A stretch of DNA of 64,000 bases from an uncultured Eubacteriales bacterium (GTDB taxonomy: Bacteria > Bacillota > Clostridia > Oscillospirales > Oscillospiraceae). The number at the start of each line of letters is the position of its first letter. The stretch's first letter is position 1. Positions 60,501-64,000 of the stretch are shown here, one piece after another. The stretch is taken from the NCBI GenBank assembly GCA_900545585.1, contig UQZR01000007.1:1-64000 (forward strand). The letters are read 5' to 3'. Position numbers and translations under genes: made by a program. Under the pieces are notes generated by a model that worked only from the letters and a program-made list of their open reading frames with translations, did no database searches and was not told where the DNA came from.

Positions 60501-63500
60501 GTGGTGGTGCAGGGCATCGCCGCCGGCACCGACAGCAGCAGCGGCGACGCGGCGGGCCTTGTGGCCCGCACCAAGGGCAGCACCGTGACCATCACGGAGT
60601 GCGGCAGCGAAGTGGCCGTCAGCGGCGGCGCCAACGGCGGCGGCATCCTGGGCAAGAACCACAGCAGCAGCACCGTGGTCACCATCAGCGCCTGCTACAA
60701 CACCGGCGACATCAGCGGCAAGGAGCGGGCCGGCGGCATCAGCGGCGGCAACACCGGTAAGGTAAACATCAGCGACTGCTACAACACCGGCAGCATCAAC
60801 GGCGGCAGCTATGCAGGCGGCGGTATCCGCGGCTATTACGGCGGCGGCTTCGTGGGCACGGTGGCCAACTGCTACAACAGCGGCGCCGTTACCGGCACCA
60901 ATACCGGCGCTATCGCCCCGGGCGCCAACAGCAGCATCAGCAACTGCTTCTATCTGGACAGCGGCACGGACGGCAACAGCGGCGCGGCGGCGCAGACCGC
61001 CCAGCAGCTGCAGGAGCTGGCCATCAGCGACGCCTTTGAGCATGTGGCGGGCCGCAACGGCGGCATGCCGGTGCTGAAGTGGCAGAAGCTGACGCCGGTG
61101 GTCAAGGAGCCCGTGCTGGCCCAGAACGTGGAGTTCGGGCTGGAGCAGGTGCATCTCACCAGCTCCTCCGCCGTGGAGGTGGAGGATGGCGTGGGCATGC
61201 TGGCCTCCTCCCAGCTGACGTGGGACGCGGTGGACGGCGCGGAGGGGTATGTCATCACCCTGTGGCGGCAGACCGCAGAGCTTGTGGAGGGCGAGGACTA
61301 CACCCAGATGGTGCTGGCCCGCGCCACGGCCTTCACCGCCAACGGCACTGAGACCGACTATGACTGCGCCGCCGAGCTGGCGGAGCAGGGCGAGGGCGTG
61401 TACTACGCCACGGTGACGGCAGTGGTGGACGGCGCGTACACCGAGCCCTCTCTGGAGTACGTGGACGAGCATGTGGCGGGCTATCAGATGCCCTATGACC
61501 GCATGTCCACCGTCACCAATGTGAAGTGGGAGGGTACGGTCCTGCACTGGGACAAGAAGCCCTATTTCACGGCCGAGCAGATCTACACCATCCTGCTGTC
61601 CATTGTAGAGGACGATGGCAGCTATCGCACCCTGACCCCCGTGGAGGTGTCGGGAAATGCGGGCATGGCGGATCTGGGCAACACCTTCGCCGCCGGGCGG
61701 CGCTATGCCGCGCAGGTCATCGCCCACTCCGACGCGGACATCCTGGAGACAATGGGCCTGACGGACAGCCGCCCGTCCCAGGCGGTCATCTATGACGGCA
61801 GCGGCACGCCGGAGGTGCCGGACGACCATGACGACACGTGGGTCGCCATCACCTCCGCCCAGCAGTGGATCGACCTGGCCAACGTGGAGGATCTGCCCTC
61901 CGATCCCGCAGACAGCAGCTCCGACAGCCAGCAGAAGGTGGAGTGGAGCAAGAAGTACTATCTGGCCAACGATCTGGACTTCTCCCAGCTGTCGGCGGCC
62001 TATCAGACCAAGACCAAGTCCATCGGCAACACCACCAACCGGTTCAACGGCGTGCTGGACGGCAACGGATACGTCATCCGCGGCCTGACATTGAGCAACT
62101 ATGACTCCGGCCTGTTCTGGTACGTGGGGGCCGGCGGCTATATCTACGATTTGAAAGTGGAGAACGCCAACGTGCTGTTCTCCGACAACGCGGCGGTGCT
62201 GGTACACAACAACTACGGCCTCATGGAGCAGTGCGCCGTGGTGAACACCAACATCACCGCCGACACCGGCGCGGTGCTGGGCGGCATGGTCAGCCGGAAC
62301 TACGGCACCATCCGCGACAGCTATGTGGAGGGCGGTACGCTGACCTCCAACTCCGCTACCTCCACGGGCCACGCGGGCTTCGTGGGCGCCAACGAGGAAG
62401 GCGGCCTCATCGAGCGGTGCTGGACCTCCATGAGCGTCAGCACCCAGAGCGATTACGCCGGCGGCTTTGTGGGTCTGGGCTACGGCGGCACCATCCGCAA
62501 CTGCTTCGCACTGGGGAACGTGTCGGGCCGCGGCTATTCCGGCGGCTTCGTGGGACGCTCCGTATTCCAGGGCAACGCCTATGAGAGCTGCTACGCTGCG
62601 GGTATCGTCACGGTAGCGGGCGCAGAGGGCAACGGCTTCATCGGCGGCAACAAGCCGGACAGCGCCTTCCAGTACGACCAGTCTGAGGGCGTGTGGAACT
62701 GCTACTACAACAGCGAGAACACCGGCGCTCACGGTTACGGCGCGGAGCCGCGAACCGGCATGCAGATGCGGCTGGCGGACTTCGTGCGGGAGCTGGGCAG
62801 CGGCATCTGGACCCGCGACGACGCGGTGAACGGCGGCCTGCCCTATCTCACCACGGTGAAGGCGCCGGAGATGGCCAAAACCGCGGACATCACCGTACAC
62901 GTGGCCGTGGTGACGTATGACAAGGAGACGTACACCTTCGACTTCGACCACAAGAGCGTGGTGGATGTCACCGTGGAGAGCACGGGCAACACCCGCGTGG
63001 TGGACGTGATGGACGCGGCTCAGGCGCAGGGCAAGCTGACGTACAGCTACTCCACCACCGCCACCTTCGGACGGTTCATCCACACCATCAACGGCCATGC
63101 AGTCAACGCGCCGGATGGCTGGATGTTCACCATCAACGACGCCCTGTCCAACGTCAGCGCCTCCACGGCGTCGGTGAAGGACGGCGACAAGGTGCTGTGG
63201 TTCGAGGGCACCACCGAGAACCAGTTCCAGGGTCCGCTGTGGGCGGAGCTGGACGGCAGCACCATCCAGTGGGAGACCATCTCCACCGTGGCGGAGCTGC
63301 AGGCGCTGGCGGCGTCCAAGGACCCCGCAGTGCTGGCGAAGAACTACAAGCTGGCCAGGGATCTGGACCTGTCGGGCGTGACGTTCTCCGGCATCGGCAG
63401 CGCGTCCGCGCCCTTTACGGGCATGTTTGACGGCCAGGGCCACACCGTGTCCCATGTGACGGTGAAGGGCGGCGACAACGCCGGATTCTTCAATGTGACG

Positions 63501-64000
63501 CTGGGCGCGGTCATCAAGAACCTGCATCTCAGCGATGTGAACGTCACCGGCGGCAGCCGCGTGGGCGGTCTGGTGGGCTGGGCCCAGGCAGAACTGGACC
63601 GTCAGGATATGGCGGGCAGCAAGGCCGGCCTTGTCGGCAGCTGCACTGTGTCCGGTACGGTCAGCGGCAGCCGCGCCGTGGGCGGTCTGGTGGGCCTGAA
63701 CGAGGGCCGCAGCGATTGGGAGACCATGTTCTCCGTGGCTAGCGCCGTGGATAAGTGTACCGCCGCGGTCAGCGTCTCCGGCAAGGAGAAGGTGGGCGGC
63801 CTGGCGGGCGAGAACAGCGGCAGCATCACCAAGAGTGCCGCGCAGGGCAGCGTCACCGCGCCGGATGGCGTGATGGTGGGCGGCTTTGCCGGCGACAACA
63901 GCGGCGGCATCTACGACAGCCATGCCGAAGGCGAGGTGCGGGGCAAGTCCTACGCCGGCGGCTTTGTGGGTATCAGCGACGGCACGGTAAAGAATTGTTA
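57576..64000 (+). CDS. Giant secreted GLUG-repeat surface protein, 3' end beyond window
   Basis: Open for over 2,140 codons to the window edge. AAAGGAGA precedes ATG 57576. Signal peptide MKKRVVSWLLVVLMLTSMLP then cleavage after GVWA (residue ~25). An InlB B-repeat (Flg_new type) lies at about 188-253 (FEGWATTPDG, LYAVW), PEGA-like repeats follow, and four or more GLUG blocks near residues 485, 940, 1490 and 1950 (FDGQGYTIRNLYV, FDGQGHTVSRM, LDGNGYVIRGL, FDGQGHTVSHV), each with several VGGLVG/AGGF turns. A DUF4430 domain spans about 1770-1880. Such proteins are wall-attached adhesins or cobalamin/ligand-binding surface proteins; the anchor must lie downstream. Confidence 0.88.
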   Translation, partial: MKKRVVSWLLVVLMLTSMLPTGVWAEDVYRSSEDTGRYSVSTLAGSAADAELEGFFDEWEGIATVANAATRGFVRDGEELKSGNSSASYTRSTLTVTMLKAAELSFDYRLSGPSQSGMEVKNGSKTLYTYSSYGSSGAEIVKGTDSGTATVQANAGDVITISYYRGWASSGSNCMWLSNFKASLPAQVIFHANDGTETTVQQGVFGSGTLQANTFQRDGYRFEGWATTPDGAVAYADKGSITITEDTDLYAVWTRVYRVAFQLTPADAQFSLYGDEARTALIAADSGTAYTLAAGTYYYSVSAFGYAAVQGSVTVSGDAQEPVVLAEKPVVTVTFAYADGKTDVDGGKLTVRTGERDMAAEEGSDGMAFRLPAGYAYDWSFRSANYGKQSGTVDLTGVSESGTRSVTIPMTAKSAWEGAGDISEPAAVDGVYQITSGSELAWLAQQVNAGVSDGTSFSAVLCNDIDLGDEAWTPIGNGTGKAYKGTFDGQGYTIRNLYVTGSTPMDYGLFGTVNGGTVRNVTVEGRVEVTSNSSRYGIAAIVGQLYGTTGGVENCLNRASVKGGQYVGGIVGYVAGGSSSAEKFIKNCGNVGDVTSEGHRAAGIAANISGQVAVENCYSTGTITGGGWYSGGISAYVDSRYASVKNCYAAGSVTGSGAGAVFGKVNSSSTVVANCYYPDTLSVGDSKAVKVTEQQLKTLDSAAALGEAFMQDAKSINGGYPILTWQITTYEVTFTVTPEDAEVRIDGAKGKQNGNVWTFRLPEGTYSYTAFAFGYADESGNIEVSGAARKDITLTPVEKRTVRFSVTPEDAGAAVTVQWNGKTVAAEQDGSYRLPDGTYTYTVRAKGYAKVSQTLKVSGDVTVSVTLEPSAAWDGQTVTAPEVGDGTETSPYEIENGEQLAWLAQTVNAGNGGTRLYAVLTEDIDLGDGVWTPIGADFHEFTGRFDGQGHTVSRMKAETRYAGLFGVVKDAEIRGVVVQGIAAGTDSSSGDAAGLVARTKGSTVTITECGSEVAVSGGANGGGILGKNHSSSTVVTISACYNTGDISGKERAGGISGGNTGKVNISDCYNTGSINGGSYAGGGIRGYYGGGFVGTVANCYNSGAVTGTNTGAIAPGANSSISNCFYLDSGTDGNSGAAAQTAQQLQELAISDAFEHVAGRNGGMPVLKWQKLTPVVKEPVLAQNVEFGLEQVHLTSSSAVEVEDGVGMLASSQLTWDAVDGAEGYVITLWRQTAELVEGEDYTQMVLARATAFTANGTETDYDCAAELAEQGEGVYYATVTAVVDGAYTEPSLEYVDEHVAGYQMPYDRMSTVTNVKWEGTVLHWDKKPYFTAEQIYTILLSIVEDDGSYRTLTPVEVSGNAGMADLGNTFAAGRRYAAQVIAHSDADILETMGLTDSRPSQAVIYDGSGTPEVPDDHDDTWVAITSAQQWIDLANVEDLPSDPADSSSDSQQKVEWSKKYYLANDLDFSQLSAAYQTKTKSIGNTTNRFNGVLDGNGYVIRGLTLSNYDSGLFWYVGAGGYIYDLKVENANVLFSDNAAVLVHNNYGLMEQCAVVNTNITADTGAVLGGMVSRNYGTIRDSYVEGGTLTSNSATSTGHAGFVGANEEGGLIERCWTSMSVSTQSDYAGGFVGLGYGGTIRNCFALGNVSGRGYSGGFVGRSVFQGNAYESCYAAGIVTVAGAEGNGFIGGNKPDSAFQYDQSEGVWNCYYNSENTGAHGYGAEPRTGMQMRLADFVRELGSGIWTRDDAVNGGLPYLTTVKAPEMAKTADITVHVAVVTYDKETYTFDFDHKSVVDVTVESTGNTRVVDVMDAAQAQGKLTYSYSTTATFGRFIHTINGHAVNAPDGWMFTINDALSNVSASTASVKDGDKVLWFEGTTENQFQGPLWAELDGSTIQWETISTVAELQALAASKDPAVLAKNYKLARDLDLSGVTFSGIGSASAPFTGMFDGQGHTVSHVTVKGGDNAGFFNVTLGAVIKNLHLSDVNVTGGSRVGGLVGWAQAELDRQDMAGSKAGLVGSCTVSGTVSGSRAVGGLVGLNEGRSDWETMFSVASAVDKCTAAVSVSGKEKVGGLAGENSGSITKSAAQGSVTAPDGVMVGGFAGDNSGGIYDSHAEGEVRGKSYAGGFVGISDGTVKNC

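Noticed and set aside
60321..63923. 1,200-codon open frame on the - strand
   Set aside because: Antisense shadow of the repetitive GLUG protein; Ala/Val/Gly/His-rich without domain pattern.

Overview
This window is a piece of a GC-rich, low-GC-branch Gram-positive chromosome, most likely a gut Clostridia of the Oscillospirales group. The basis is the mix of gene families (type III glutamine synthetase GlnN, ANTAR regulator, GcvPA/GcvPB split glycine dehydrogenase, fructoselysine enzymes FrlB/FrlD, CstA, DUF4430/GLUG surface protein), strong AGGAGG ribosome sites and consensus SigA promoters. Species assignment is inference.

Layout. 1-700: window-edge Nudix gene fragment and decayed mobile-element debris. 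700-2050: MarR regulator with twin palindromic operators, then a DegV protein. 2250-11520: nitrogen assimilation block. asnB and glnN run leftward; three glutamate synthase subunits, a second glutamine synthetase and an ANTAR-type regulator run rightward. Both divergent leaders carry intrinsic terminators with competing hairpins, as expected for ANTAR antitermination. 11578-20791: glycine/one-carbon operon behind a tandem glycine riboswitch: a gcvT-glyA gene fusion, gcvH, gcvPA, gcvPB, lplA, lpdA and 5-formyl-THF cyclo-ligase. 20791-33220: leftward sugar-catabolism block (isomerase, split transketolase, FGGY kinase, FrlB, FrlD, then DUF3343 and a deleted cysteine desulfurase), a divergent LacI regulator, and an ABC importer with a nucleoside-hydrolase-like enzyme.

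33400-42900: accessory region. Small unknown genes, an XRE and a WYL regulator, an AT-richer four-gene cassette of unrecognised membrane/coiled-coil proteins (36458-40066), a protein resembling a fragment of DNA polymerase PolC, and an ArsB/SLC13-like permease, with short repeats between them. 42930-48206: tRNA-Thr and tRNA-Asp, dus, an ECF sigma/anti-sigma-like pair, queT, rpsF-ssb-rpsR, a 274-bp MITE and a small membrane protein. 48236-56960: cstA, a repeat-rich non-coding stretch, a cysteine desulfidase-family gene, dCMP deaminase, cysE preceded by a Cys-rich leader peptide plus terminator, then a Tyr-rich small ORF plus terminator before an unknown transporter and an M20 amidohydrolase. 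57000-57430: promoter, candidate structured RNA and terminators. 57576-64000: a giant secreted GLUG-repeat protein that runs off the window.

The most novel-looking items are the WYL-linked four-gene cassette, the two leader-peptide/terminator arrangements (Cys-rich before cysE, Tyr-rich before the transporter), and the unassigned structured RNA at 57032-57390. All functional statements are read from sequence by eye; no database search was run.
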